Assembly (NCBI RefSeq): GCF_023078335.1
Contig: NZ_CP095550.1
Coordinates: 124,001-188,000, forward strand
Length of the DNA stretch: 64,000 bases
Direction: 5' to 3'
Source: Metabacillus endolithicus
Lineage (GTDB): Bacteria; Bacillota; Bacilli; Bacillales; Bacillaceae
Each line of letters opens with the position of its first letter. Positions within the stretch are counted from its first letter, which is position 1. This document shows positions 17,871 through 26,900 of this stretch, in pieces. The notes beneath the pieces were generated by a model. That model had not been told where the DNA came from and searched no databases. It saw only the letters and a program-made list of their open reading frames with translations. The position numbers were made by a program, and so were the translations under genes.

Positions 17871-18972
17871 TTTCAGTCTGTTTTTGATTAAACATATAAA
17901 GATAAGTAACAAAGGCATATATACTTGAAGTGGTAAGTGTACATAATAAGGAACAATTTCTAGTCCGATCTTTAGATGTTGAGTAAGTCCTTGAGCCATA
18001 TAAATAGAGCTGACGAGAAGAGCAGGTCCTGTAATCAATAATAAATATTTTCGTTTTTGTTTTTTTATTTTAAATAATTTTTCAAAACCAAATAAAGCAG
18101 CGAAATAAAAAATGGTTATCTTAAAAAAGATTCCGATGATAAGAATACCTAGAGCTACAGGATCTAACCGTTGTATAAAATTGGCTATATTTACCTTTTC
18201 TATAGCCTCCATTAGCGGAAATTGTGTTGTGCTTCCTATAGTAGGACCTAAAATACTTAGAATCACTGTCATTGTAACCATAAGTAAGACACCACTGAAT
18301 ATTAAAGCATTTAAGCCTACTTTGAGTACCTGATCTTGACGATTTAAAAATGGAAAGATCATAGTAAAAACGATCATTTCTCCAAATGGAAACGTTAAAG
18401 TTAACGGAAATGCAGCTTTTAAAACCGGGGTCCAGCCTTTTTCTAGTACCGGAAGAAGATTTTCGTATTTCGGTAATTGATCTATAAAAGCAACAACGAA
18501 AAATAATGATGCCAAGGTCATTAAGATGATGAAAAATATACTTCCAGTTCTCGCAATGACCTCTAATCCCAAGTGATTGCTATACATGACTAATAGGACA
18601 ACGATCATATTAACGATCATTAACGGAGTATTATCAAGCGTTGTTGTAATGATTAAGTCCCCAAAATCACGTAACACCCTTCCTGCCAGGTAAAAGAAAT
18701 ACAAACAATAAATGATCGCAACGACTTTTCCAATATACTTTCCTAACAGATCCTCTAAATATTCTACTAATGTTTTAGTTGGATACTGTTTAAATAAAGT
18801 ATAATAGAGAAAGTAAAGAAGAATTCCCCCAATTAATGCTATTAATATTGCTAACCATGCATCTTGCTTCGCCTTAAACCCTAAACCTACAACGATTGAA
18901 CTTCCAACTTCAAATAGGAAAATAAGAACAAACAATTGTTTTGAACTGATTTTATACGTTTTTATGTAACAT
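17856..18972 (-). CDS. Spore germination permease, GerAB/GerBB type
   Basis: About 371 residues if extended to ATG 18972; the open frame itself begins TTG (LFVLIFLFEVG) near 18935. It has ten predicted helices, as usual for the APC-like GerB subunit, with PFLNRQDQV and FPFGEMIVF typical of the family. Upstream codons read TYKISSKQ, a normal GerB N-terminus, but have no start in frame; removing one A from the run at 18959-18963 would connect them to ATG. It is the last gene of the gerA-gerC-small-gerB set. It acts in the spore inner membrane with GerA and GerC to sense germinants. Confidence 0.88.
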
Positions 18973-19008
18973 CCCTTCTTTGCAGTACTAGTATTGGATT
19001 TTAAAAAG

Positions 19009-19241
19009 CTAACTTAATAAAGACATAACTGCCTCACTTATTGGTGTGTAAATGAAGATCAGTGCATCTAAAGGGTTAGGAATAGGTAAGTTTAATGCCT
19101 TTGCTACACTTAAACCTACTCCTATCACAAGTAATGTCGTGAATACCAAGAGCTCTTTTTTTCTTGATTTTTAACAAGTCTTGGTACTTCAAGTATGGTT
19201 ATGATAAGTCCTGCAAAAATAATTCCAATGATCTTCCACAC
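19009..19241 (-). CDS. Small two-helix protein of the ger operon (frameshifted)
   Basis: Reading from GTG 19241 gives WKIIGIIFAGLIITILEVP and RLVKNQEKK. The frame breaks at the run of seven A (plus-strand T 19156-19162), and the next frame continues ELLVFTTLLVIGVGLSVAK to LPIPNPLDALIFIYTP and stops at 19009. Joined, it is about 77 residues with two membrane helices. Small membrane proteins are known to occur in ger operons, such as the GerD/GerVB-type accessories, but I cannot name this one. It starts 5 nt after the gerC stop. Confidence 0.65.
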
Positions 19242-19246
19242 AATGA

Positions 19247-20456
19247 TTACTCCTTTATTTCGTTTATAAACGAATTAGTAATTTTACCTAATCTACGAAT
19301 TTTAACATCTGCTTTTACACTAACTTCAAGGTCAGAAAAGTGTTTTTCATTCCAATCACTTTTTAATGTCTTCCAAGCTTTTGCATCGGCACGATGAACA
19401 GCATCACCGAATCCAAAAATATCCGTACTGTAGTCTTCTTTAACTTTTTTAATCGCCGTTTCAACTAGATTGATAAAATCCTTTTCAATTGCTTTTTCTA
19501 ATTCGGTAATTGTTTGTTGTTTTGTTAAATCAATATCACACTTTACTTCTCCAACATTTCCTTCGGATTTAATTGAGATTTCGATCTTTGGTGTTTCATT
19601 TTCTAGCATCGCTTTTACTTCTGTTTTTGAACGTATGATCTCAAAATTAAATTTCCCTTCTTTTGGACATGTCACATCTGATACTGTATTTTTTACGTTA
19701 TCCATAATGAAGTTATATCCTTTGCTTTCTTCTTGATTTAACCAACCGACCATTTTATCATTCTTAATTACAGCCAATCCTGAATATTTAAGATAAGCAG
19801 TTGGATCGATCGTTTCAAGGTTTTGTTGAGTATGACCGCTTTTTGGATCTCCTATTATTTCTATTCCTGTTAAAACAGGATTTTTTCCTTCAGTTACCAA
19901 AACTTGTATAAGTTCATCTAACGTAACAGCAGTTGAAGGTGCCCATGTTTTTTCTGAAGTTTCGAGAGAAGAGACCATATTATTTGCTGGTATTTTTTCA
20001 ATTGATGTTAAAATTGATAAGATATTCTCAGCAGTAGTGTTTTTAGCAATAACAATGTAAAAATCGGTGCGGTATTCATGATCCCTAAAAACATATCAAG
20101 AACCTCTCCTATCCCTTCTTTTGCAAGTGATTCTCCAATTACGAGAATGCGAAGATGCGAATGATAAATTGGTCTAGAGAACTTTTTGTTGTGATTTCCC
20201 GCATTGCTTCAAAAATAGAATCCTCAGTTCCTGTAAACAGTCTTACAGGTAAATCACTAGGTGCATTACCTGTTTTTGACGCAACACCAGCTGGAATGAC
20301 AATTTGAGTTGATATCTTGTATTTTCCTTCTTTATCATTGTCTATCCCCTCACCAACACTTATGGCAAGTTCATTTAATTCACGACGATTCCAGCACCCT
20401 GAGGTAAACAATAAAAAAAAACTTATTATAACGAGTACAATTGATTTTTTTGTCAT
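19247..20456 (-). CDS. Spore germination lipoprotein, Ger(x)C family (two frameshifts)
   Basis: The N-part (20456-20139) has a signal peptide with lipobox FTSGCWNRRELNE; the CWxRREL start is the GerC hallmark. The middle is in other frames: LRILVIGESLAKEGIGEVLD, then DHEYRTDFYIVIAKNTTAE. The C-part (19978-19247) covers the second and third GerC domains, ending FINEIKE. Breaks lie near 20155-20165 and 20085-20092. Length after repair is about 400 residues, normal for GerC. The mature protein anchors to the outer face of the spore inner membrane in the germinant receptor. Confidence 0.88.
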
Positions 20457-20477
20457 AGAATAATCCCCAATTTCTTA

Positions 20478-22058
20478 TTATTTATCTGGTGGTTTTGGAG
20501 AAGGACTTTGATCGCGTTTTATATTTTGCTGATTAATTAAACGAGGGCGTGTATTTAATCCCCAATGTGGAAATCTAAGCAATGAATCTTGTTGATCTTT
20601 AAGAATGAATGGTCCAAAAGGACTCATATATGGAATTCCGAATGATCGCAAGCTACATAAATGTAAAATAAGTGCAATAAATGCCACTGTTATCCCAAAC
20701 AATCCAAAAGATGCAGCAAGCCCCATAATAATAAAGCGAATCATTCTAATGGAAATACTCATATTATGGGCAGGAACAACAAAACTAGCTATTGCTGTTA
20801 TTGCTACAATAATAACCATTGCAGCTGAAATAAATCCTGCTTCGACAGCAGCTGTTCCGATTACTAACGTACCTACAATTGAAATAGCCTGTCCAACTGA
20901 CTTCGGCATCCTTATGCCACCTTCTCGGAGTATTTCAAACGTAACTTCCATTAACAATGCTTCAATAAAAGCAGGAAATGGAACTCCCTCTCTTTGTGCA
21001 GCTAAACTAATAAGAAGTGGTGTTGGAATCATTTCTTGATGATAAGTTGTAATGGCAATAAATAACGATGGAGCTAATAAAGCAATAAAGAAACTGATGA
21101 TTCTGAGAAAACGAATAAGTGTACTAAAGTCCCAACGTTGGTAATGATCCTCTGCTGCATGAAAGAACTCAATAAATAATGAAGGCACCAAAAGGACAAA
21201 AGGTGTTCCACTTACTATAATTGCTACACGACCCTCCAATAGTCCGGCTGCAATTACATCAGGTCTTTCCGTGTTATACATCGTTGGAAATGGAGAAAAG
21301 GTTTTATCTTGTATCAATTCCTCAATATAATTACTTTCAAGAATAGCATCAATGTTTATTCGATTAAGGCGTTCCCGTACCTCTTTTAACACTTTTTCGT
21401 TTACAATTCCTTTAATAAACATAAGCGACACTTGTGTTTGAGTTACTTTTCCAACTTTTCTTGACTCTACCCAAAGATCCGGGCTATTAATCTTACGACG
21501 AATCAATGCAGTATTAGTTCGTAGATTTTCCGTAAAGGCCTCCTTTGGCCCTCTTATAACCGATTCTTGACTAGGTTCTGCTACACTCCTATCATTCCCA
21601 CCACTCATTCCAACAGTAAAGCCTCTTGAAAATCCATCGATGAGAATAATAACATGTCCAGAAAATAGAGAAGCAAAAAGCGTCTCATAATCATGAAGAT
21701 CATGAATGTCTCCAGCTGCAACAGCTGATTCTTTTAAAATACTCAGCAAATCAGTGTTGGAAGATTTGACATCATCTTGATTAAAATCAAACATTAAAGA
21801 TTCTAAAATAAAGTCATTTACTTCCTTAGTATCTACAAGTCCATCTGTATAGATAATTCCTGATTGTATATCTCCACCTCGCCCTATTTTCATGTTCCTA
21901 ATAACAACATCATCACTTTTCCCTATCTTTTCTTTTATTATCTTTATATTGTGCTCCAACGAGGCATATAGTGAGGTCTTTTGCTGTTCTTCCTTATGTT
22001 GATCCTGATTAAAATTTTGTTCTTTCTTTTTGAAGAAACGTTGAAAAAACGCCATCAT
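20478..22058 (-). CDS. Spore germination protein GerA family (A subunit)
   Basis: About 526 residues and intact. The N-terminal soluble domain contains FSGHVIILIDG, and PSQESVIRGPKEAFTENLRT is the classic GerA signature. Four to five membrane helices follow, with LREGGIRMPKSVGQAISIVG. The C-terminal tail is proline-rich (SPSPKPPDK). It is the A subunit of a germinant receptor. ATG 22058 has AGGTG upstream; the GTG at 22064 overlaps that site. It heads the minus-strand cluster and is divergent from a second GerB gene. The ligand cannot be inferred. Confidence 0.95.
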   Translation of the reverse strand: MMAFFQRFFKKKEQNFNQDQHKEEQQKTSLYASLEHNIKIIKEKIGKSDDVVIRNMKIGRGGDIQSGIIYTDGLVDTKEVNDFILESLMFDFNQDDVKSSNTDLLSILKESAVAAGDIHDLHDYETLFASLFSGHVIILIDGFSRGFTVGMSGGNDRSVAEPSQESVIRGPKEAFTENLRTNTALIRRKINSPDLWVESRKVGKVTQTQVSLMFIKGIVNEKVLKEVRERLNRINIDAILESNYIEELIQDKTFSPFPTMYNTERPDVIAAGLLEGRVAIIVSGTPFVLLVPSLFIEFFHAAEDHYQRWDFSTLIRFLRIISFFIALLAPSLFIAITTYHQEMIPTPLLISLAAQREGVPFPAFIEALLMEVTFEILREGGIRMPKSVGQAISIVGTLVIGTAAVEAGFISAAMVIIVAITAIASFVVPAHNMSISIRMIRFIIMGLAASFGLFGITVAFIALILHLCSLRSFGIPYMSPFGPFILKDQQDSLLRFPHWGLNTRPRLINQQNIKRDQSPSPKPPDK

Positions 22059-22267
22059 TTTCACCTAATTCTTTTATTCTTTACGACCAATATTTTCTAT
22101 ATGTCATTTTATTATTTTCTATTAATAGTTAGATTATTCTCCGGGATACAGTTTCAAACTCTATCTACCCTTACAATCTTACATAGCATGAAAGTTTCAT
22201 ATAGCGGGAATGATAATTTTATTCACTAATTCCTCTACATCAAGAAAATATCGTTAAGGAGCAGGTA

Positions 22268-23358
22268 ATGAATTTTAGAAGTCAACAAATTAGTGTTCAC
22301 CAATTTACGGTTTTAGTTATTATTTATGTAATCGGAGATGCCATTTTAATTTTGCCCTCTATGATTGCGTACGAAGCGAAAAAGGACGCATGGTTAGCAG
22401 CTATTTTCAGTTTGGTTATTGGTATGTTTTTTGTTTGGCTGATTTTTCTTGTTAGTAGACTTTATCCCGACTTAACGATTATTGAATCTAACAAAAAGGT
22501 GATGGGGAAGTTTTTAGGTAGCTTAGTATCTATCATGTATTTATCTTATTCATTTATATATGCAGCGGTTGCTTTAAGAGAAGTTGGTGATTTCTTAACA
22601 ACAGAAATGTTACCTGACACCCCTATTGAGGCCATCCATATCCTATTTGTGATCATTGTCATTATGGCAACTCGACTTGGAAACTTTTGCACGTTGTGTT
22701 GAAATTTTGTATCCATACGTGTTTTTGTTATTCTTCGTCCTTGTGATCTCTTTACTTCCAAATGTAGATATTGAAAATGTTCAGCCGGTTTTTGAAGGTG
22801 GTTTTAAACCAATTGTTCGTGCTTCTTTACTTTTCATTACATACCCATTTGTTGAACTTGTTTTATTTATGATGATTTTTCCGCATGTGAATAAATCAAG
22901 CAAAGTGAAAAGAAGTCTTTTTTTGGGGCTTTTATTGGAGGAATTGTTTTAGTTCTGTTCACAACGATTACAATTCTTGTCCTAGGTCATGAGCAAACTT
23001 CTAGACAGATGTATCCCGGCTTTTTATTAGCTAAAAAAATTAATGTTGGTGATTTTTTTTCAAGAGTGGAAGTTGTATTGGCTGGAATCTGGTTTATAAC
23101 AATCTTTTTAGAATTACAATTTACTTTTATTTTACATGTCAAGGATTAGCTCAAGTGTTAAATCTTAAGGATTATCGCCCGGTTGTCTATCCACTCGGCA
23201 TGATTTTAATTGTTCTTTCGATCAGTATTGCACCAAACATTGTCTACATAAATGAAATGAGCTCAATTTGGCCTTTTTTTGATTTTACAATTGGGGTATT
23301 TTTGCCACTTTTATTGGTTTTGATTACTCTAGTTAGGAGGAAATTCGGTCGTTTGTAG
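22268..23358 (+). pseudogene. Second GerB-type germination permease, three frameshifts
   Basis: Open frames 22268-22702, 22656-22952 and 23155-23358 read as one protein. It begins SQQISVHQFTVLVIIYVIGD, continues LETFARCVEILYPYVFLLFF and ends FGRL. The missing joint between the last two frames, FTTITILVLGHEQTSRQMYP, is readable in a third frame. Breaks sit near 22675-22683 and at homopolymers 22918-22928 and 23105-23109. Repaired length is about 365, normal for GerB. It is divergent from gerA, so the locus has two B subunits for one A and one C. ATG 22268 follows AAGGAGCAGGT. Confidence 0.85.
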
Positions 23359-23432
23359 AAAGAAAAAATGCTTTCATATAAATAGTAAACTGGGGTTATA
23401 CTAAGCTCTAAAGTCCTCTTGGAGGTAAAGTC

Positions 23433-23996
23433 ATGAGTAGAATTAGCGAATTTGACAAAATCGTAAATGAACGAAAACACAGTATTGAACTTCTTAATAG
23501 CTATTGGGCAGAATACTCTGGACCATCTTCATGGCAATTTTGGTTGCTATTAGTGTTATTTATCCTTCCTTTAGTAGTAACATACTTTAAAATTGACCGG
23601 AATAAAGCGTTTGAGATCGGCTTTTACGGCTACAGTATTCACATTCTCATTAGTCTGGGTGATTTACTTGGAATTAATATGGGTTTTTGGAATTATCCTT
23701 ATCAAATCATACCATCCTTACCAAGTCTTTCAATCGATACCTCTTTAGTGCCGGTTTGTTACATGTTCGTCTATCAATTAACATTGAAAAATAGAACTAA
23801 ATTCTATCTATACTCTGTTTTAGTTTCAGGACTATTTGCTTTTGTAATTAAGCCTATAATGGTGCAAACAGGATTTTTTAGAATGTATCAAAACGTGAAT
23901 TTCATTCACTTATTTCTTTTGTACTTATTGCTATTTCTAGCGGCGAGATTTATTTCCTATATTTTTAAGAGATTAAATAAGGGGACCTCTAAATAA
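23433..23996 (+). CDS. CBO0543-type membrane protein
   Basis: 187 residues with four to five predicted helices after a charged N-terminus. The segments GINMGFWNYPYQIIPSLP and LFLAARFISYIFKRL match the CBO0543 family of Firmicutes membrane proteins of unknown function. The start has CTTGGAGGTAAAGTC upstream. It lies downstream of the broken gerB gene in the same direction, 74 nt away; a shared transcript is possible. A protein of similar type is encoded at 48596-49009. Confidence 0.6.
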   Translation: MSRISEFDKIVNERKHSIELLNSYWAEYSGPSSWQFWLLLVLFILPLVVTYFKIDRNKAFEIGFYGYSIHILISLGDLLGINMGFWNYPYQIIPSLPSLSIDTSLVPVCYMFVYQLTLKNRTKFYLYSVLVSGLFAFVIKPIMVQTGFFRMYQNVNFIHLFLLYLLLFLAARFISYIFKRLNKGTSK

Positions 23997-24012
23997 GTTG
24001 TAATTATTTGTT

Positions 24013-24110
24013 TATGAACGACAATATATGGTCTTATCAGGTAATTTTGTCGTTCATCGCACTTATGAACGACACTTCTCGCTCTTTTCCTGTCACTTTT
24101 GTCGTTCATC
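24013..24110. repeat. Two tandem hairpin units with GAACGAC/GTCGTTC ends
   Basis: Two units of about 52 nt. Each opens TATGAACGACA and closes TTTTGTCGTTCATC (24015-24056 and 24066-24108), so each could fold on its own ends. The interiors differ. This fills the gap between the CBO0543 gene and the terminator at 24119. Confidence 0.7.
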
Positions 24111-24118
24111 CCACTAAA

Positions 24119-24145
24119 AAATGGACCGTTATAATAGGTCCATTT
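24119..24145. terminator. Bidirectional terminator
   Basis: AAATGGACC/GGTCCATTT stem with a 9-nt loop and A/T tails on both sides, between convergent genes. Confidence 0.75.
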
Positions 24146-24161
24146 TAAATATTTGAAGAAT

Positions 24162-24359
24162 TCAATCTACCAATCCATTGCTAAATCCATCAATAAACCC
24201 TTGAATCATATCTGGGGTCTCAAGAATAAGTAAAGACACAATAACGCCAATGCCTATTCCACTTAGTAAGGAATTATTTTTCGAACGACCAGTGAAATAC
24301 ACTGTTAATCCAGTTACTAGAACTATTAATGGGATCACATACACTATTAATGTAATCAT
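24162..24359 (-). CDS. Small two-helix membrane protein
   Basis: 65 residues. Hydrophobic helices span about 3-22 and 33-49, with a short GRSKNN turn and an amphipathic tail ending FSNGLVD. A strong GGAGGAAAATGA site lies before the ATG. The family is not recognised and no neighbour suggests a role. Confidence 0.6.
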   Translation of the reverse strand: MITLIVYVIPLIVLVTGLTVYFTGRSKNNSLLSGIGIGVIVSLLILETPDMIQGFIDGFSNGLVD

Positions 24360-24398
24360 TCATTTTCCTCCAAAAAAATATTATTCATAAAACATGTT

Positions 24399-25202
24399 TC
24401 ACACCCATTCCGCCCCATATTGACGAATAAATTCAATATCCTTTTCATAATGATCTAGATGTCCTTCATCAATCATCTTTTGAAAAACGGTGTCACCTTC
24501 GCTTGCTTTTCTTTTCATGTAGTTACATAATCCCTCTAATCGAAGCAAGACCATGTCTAAATATCCTTCTTCAATAGCTTCACCGTAGGATTCAAAAAAC
24601 AATGTAACTCTTTGTTTGATCCGATCGGCATGCTGTGACGTTTGATAATGAACTAGCTCTCCTGCTTCAGCTTGATACACCCTGCTTAATGGAATACAAG
24701 TATAAAGTGTATAAGCGATATCCCAAAGTCTAGGGCCAGGAGCTGCAACATCAAAGTCAATGATACCAACTGGTTTTTTATGATTGAAAACAATGTTATA
24801 TATTGCAAAATCATTATGACACATGACCTCAAGTGGTTCAGGTGTGTTATCTATTGGCTGCCAGCTTTCTTCAATAGGAAAATCAGCAACGGAATCATGA
24901 TAAAGTCGAAGCATTCTCGCAATATCTGATAGTACATCATCAGACCACATATAACGTTTTAAAGGATAATTGCCTGCTTCTCCTTCAATAAATGATAAAG
25001 TCTCTCTTCCTTTTCCATCAATTCCTAAAAACTTTGGTGAGTAATTGAAACCTTTGTTTTCTAAATGCTTTAATAGTTTGTGAATTCTAGTGCTCTCTGG
25101 CTTCATCTCACGTCGAACCGTATTTCCGGAACGGTATACGCTCGAGACATTTCCTCCGGCTAGGATTTTTTCGTTTTCGTTTTCGTTTTCGTTTTGACTC
25201 AT
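24399..25202 (-). CDS. Aminoglycoside-phosphotransferase-family kinase
   Basis: 267 residues from ATG 25202, with GGAGGAA upstream; the longer frame from 25217 would include that site. The kinase-like fold is shown by MCHNDFAIYNIVF (catalytic loop HNDFxxxN) and GIIDFDVAAPGPRLWDIAY (metal-binding Asp). Proteins of this shape phosphorylate small molecules such as choline, homoserine, thioribose or antibiotics; resistance should not be assumed. The N-terminus carries an Asn-Glu repeat encoded by a perfect GAAAAC hexamer repeat. Confidence 0.83.
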   Translation of the reverse strand: MSQNENENENEKILAGGNVSSVYRSGNTVRREMKPESTRIHKLLKHLENKGFNYSPKFLGIDGKGRETLSFIEGEAGNYPLKRYMWSDDVLSDIARMLRLYHDSVADFPIEESWQPIDNTPEPLEVMCHNDFAIYNIVFNHKKPVGIIDFDVAAPGPRLWDIAYTLYTCIPLSRVYQAEAGELVHYQTSQHADRIKQRVTLFFESYGEAIEEGYLDMVLLRLEGLCNYMKRKASEGDTVFQKMIDEGHLDHYEKDIEFIRQYGAEWV

Positions 25203-25256
25203 AATGATTTCCTCCACGACTAGAGATATCCCGGTCGAGCTAAGTTTATCTAGGCT

Positions 25257-26111
25257 CTATACTTTAATTATTTGAGTATCATGTGCAAACTCAACATTTA
25301 TACCAGAATCTTGTAATTTCACTTCTAATTCTTTAAAATCATGAAAACTTAATCCATTAGGCTCCTCAATATGTGTTAATAACACCTTTTTCGCATTAAG
25401 AATCTTAACTATTTCTAACGTCTCTGTAAAAGTTGCTTCTTCCTTAAAAACAGGATGATCCTCAGGCATTAGCCTTTCACCAGTTAACGGATGAAATTCA
25501 AATATCCCCACTGGTAAAATGGCAAGATCAAGGTCTATTACCTCTTCATATGGTTTCCAATTATTTAATTCATCCATAGCAATAAGGACTTTTTTATTTT
25601 CACTTTCAAGGATAAGCGCATATACATAATCTTCTGCCAAACGAAATGGAGAAATTTTTGTCCCATTTAGCGTAAAACTTTCACCATCTTTTAATCTCTT
25701 TAAATCCGCAAATCCTTGATATTCAAAGAAGTTTAAATGGTCTCCACTACCAAGAAATGTTTTGAAATCTTTATCCACCTGATCTGGAAGGTAGATATCA
25801 ATTTTTTTATGCTGAGGAGGATCATTTATCCAATCTGCACTCAAGGATTCAATAATTCTCCTTCCCATTACGTGATCTGGATGCCAATGTGAATAAATAA
25901 TTCCATTAATTTCATTGATTGTTGAGCGATTTATTTGATGATAAATATCTTCAGGAGTATCAATTAATAGATTAGGACCATGAACAAATATACTCGGCCC
26001 CATCCTGCTATAAGGCACTCCTTTATCTCTAGCTTCTGAACAAACATGACAATTGCATAATGGTCTTGGTATTGTGATTGCACCACCAGTTCCAAGAAAT
26101 TCGATTATCAT
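25257..26111 (-). CDS. MBL-fold metallohydrolase, PhnP-like
   Basis: 284 residues. The metal site HWHPDH (about 75-80) and later LLTHIEEP give a beta-lactamase-fold hydrolase. An N-terminal CNCHVC cluster near residue 19 resembles the structural zinc site of PhnP-type phosphodiesterases. The overall start MIIEFLGTGGAITIPRP is typical of this group. It probably hydrolyses a cyclic phosphodiester or similar substrate. It lies 54 nt upstream of the phosphotransferase gene on the same strand and could be cotranscribed. No phn genes are nearby. Confidence 0.83.
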   Translation of the reverse strand: MIIEFLGTGGAITIPRPLCNCHVCSEARDKGVPYSRMGPSIFVHGPNLLIDTPEDIYHQINRSTINEINGIIYSHWHPDHVMGRRIIESLSADWINDPPQHKKIDIYLPDQVDKDFKTFLGSGDHLNFFEYQGFADLKRLKDGESFTLNGTKISPFRLAEDYVYALILESENKKVLIAMDELNNWKPYEEVIDLDLAILPVGIFEFHPLTGERLMPEDHPVFKEEATFTETLEIVKILNAKKVLLTHIEEPNGLSFHDFKELEVKLQDSGINVEFAHDTQIIKV

Positions 26112-26164
26112 CTTTCACTCCCCCTTCATTGAACGTCAGCGGACGTTTATACACCTGATTTTTT

Positions 26165-26771
26165 CTAATGATTTTTCAGAAATTCATTCATGATAGCATA
26201 CGCTTTTCTTGAGGATTCCAAATGGTAATTTGATGAAAACGGGTTGCTAAATCCATGTAAACCATTAAACTTATATGTGTTTATACTCTTTCCTTCTAAT
26301 ATTGTTATCAATGAATCCACATCAAATGATTTCTCTTCTTGAGGGAAAAATAATAATGTAGGACAAGGCGGCACAAGGTCTAAGTAGTCTCTAATACGCG
26401 AACCATAATATCCAACAACTCCGTTAATAGATTCATGATTACTGCACAACCATGCAATAGTTGCTCCAACGCTAAAACCGACAATGAAAACTTTTGAATA
26501 ATTGTCCTTAACTTCCGAGAGTAAAGAATGTATCATTTCTGTAGCTTTATCAAAGCCAATGTTGTTTATAAAATGACGATAAGCAATATTTTTCTTCCAA
26601 ATATGTAAAAGGCTTCTCTTGTTCGATTAAATTAGGACAAATCACATCATACCCATGCTGAAAGAAGGATTCACATACTCCCTTTATATGGTCATTTATC
26701 CCATAAATTTCATGAATAACGATCATAACTGATTTTGAATGTTTATGCTTTACGATCACTTTAAACCTCAC
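26165..26771 (-). pseudogene. Dienelactone-hydrolase-like alpha/beta hydrolase, frameshifted
   Basis: The N-part (26771-26550) has VMIVIHEIYGINDHIKG and GYDVICPNLI. The C-part (26536-26165) has FIVGFSVGATIAWL, a nucleophile elbow in which Ser stands where dienelactone hydrolase has Cys (GFSVG), then FFPQEEKSFD and NGLHGFSNPF with a likely catalytic His. The link NIAYRHFINNIGFDKATEM is in a third frame. Removing one A at the run (plus-strand T 26590-26594) joins them. Function is unknown; small family of about 200 residues. Confidence 0.78.
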
Positions 26772-26900
26772 GAATGCTTTTTATATATTTTACAGGGTAT
26801 ACCAAAGAACTACACCCCTTTTTAGCGAAATGGTGAAAAATGAATATCATTTCAAAAGAATATACTGGTTGACCAATTTTTCTCTCACCTTGTCTTTAAA

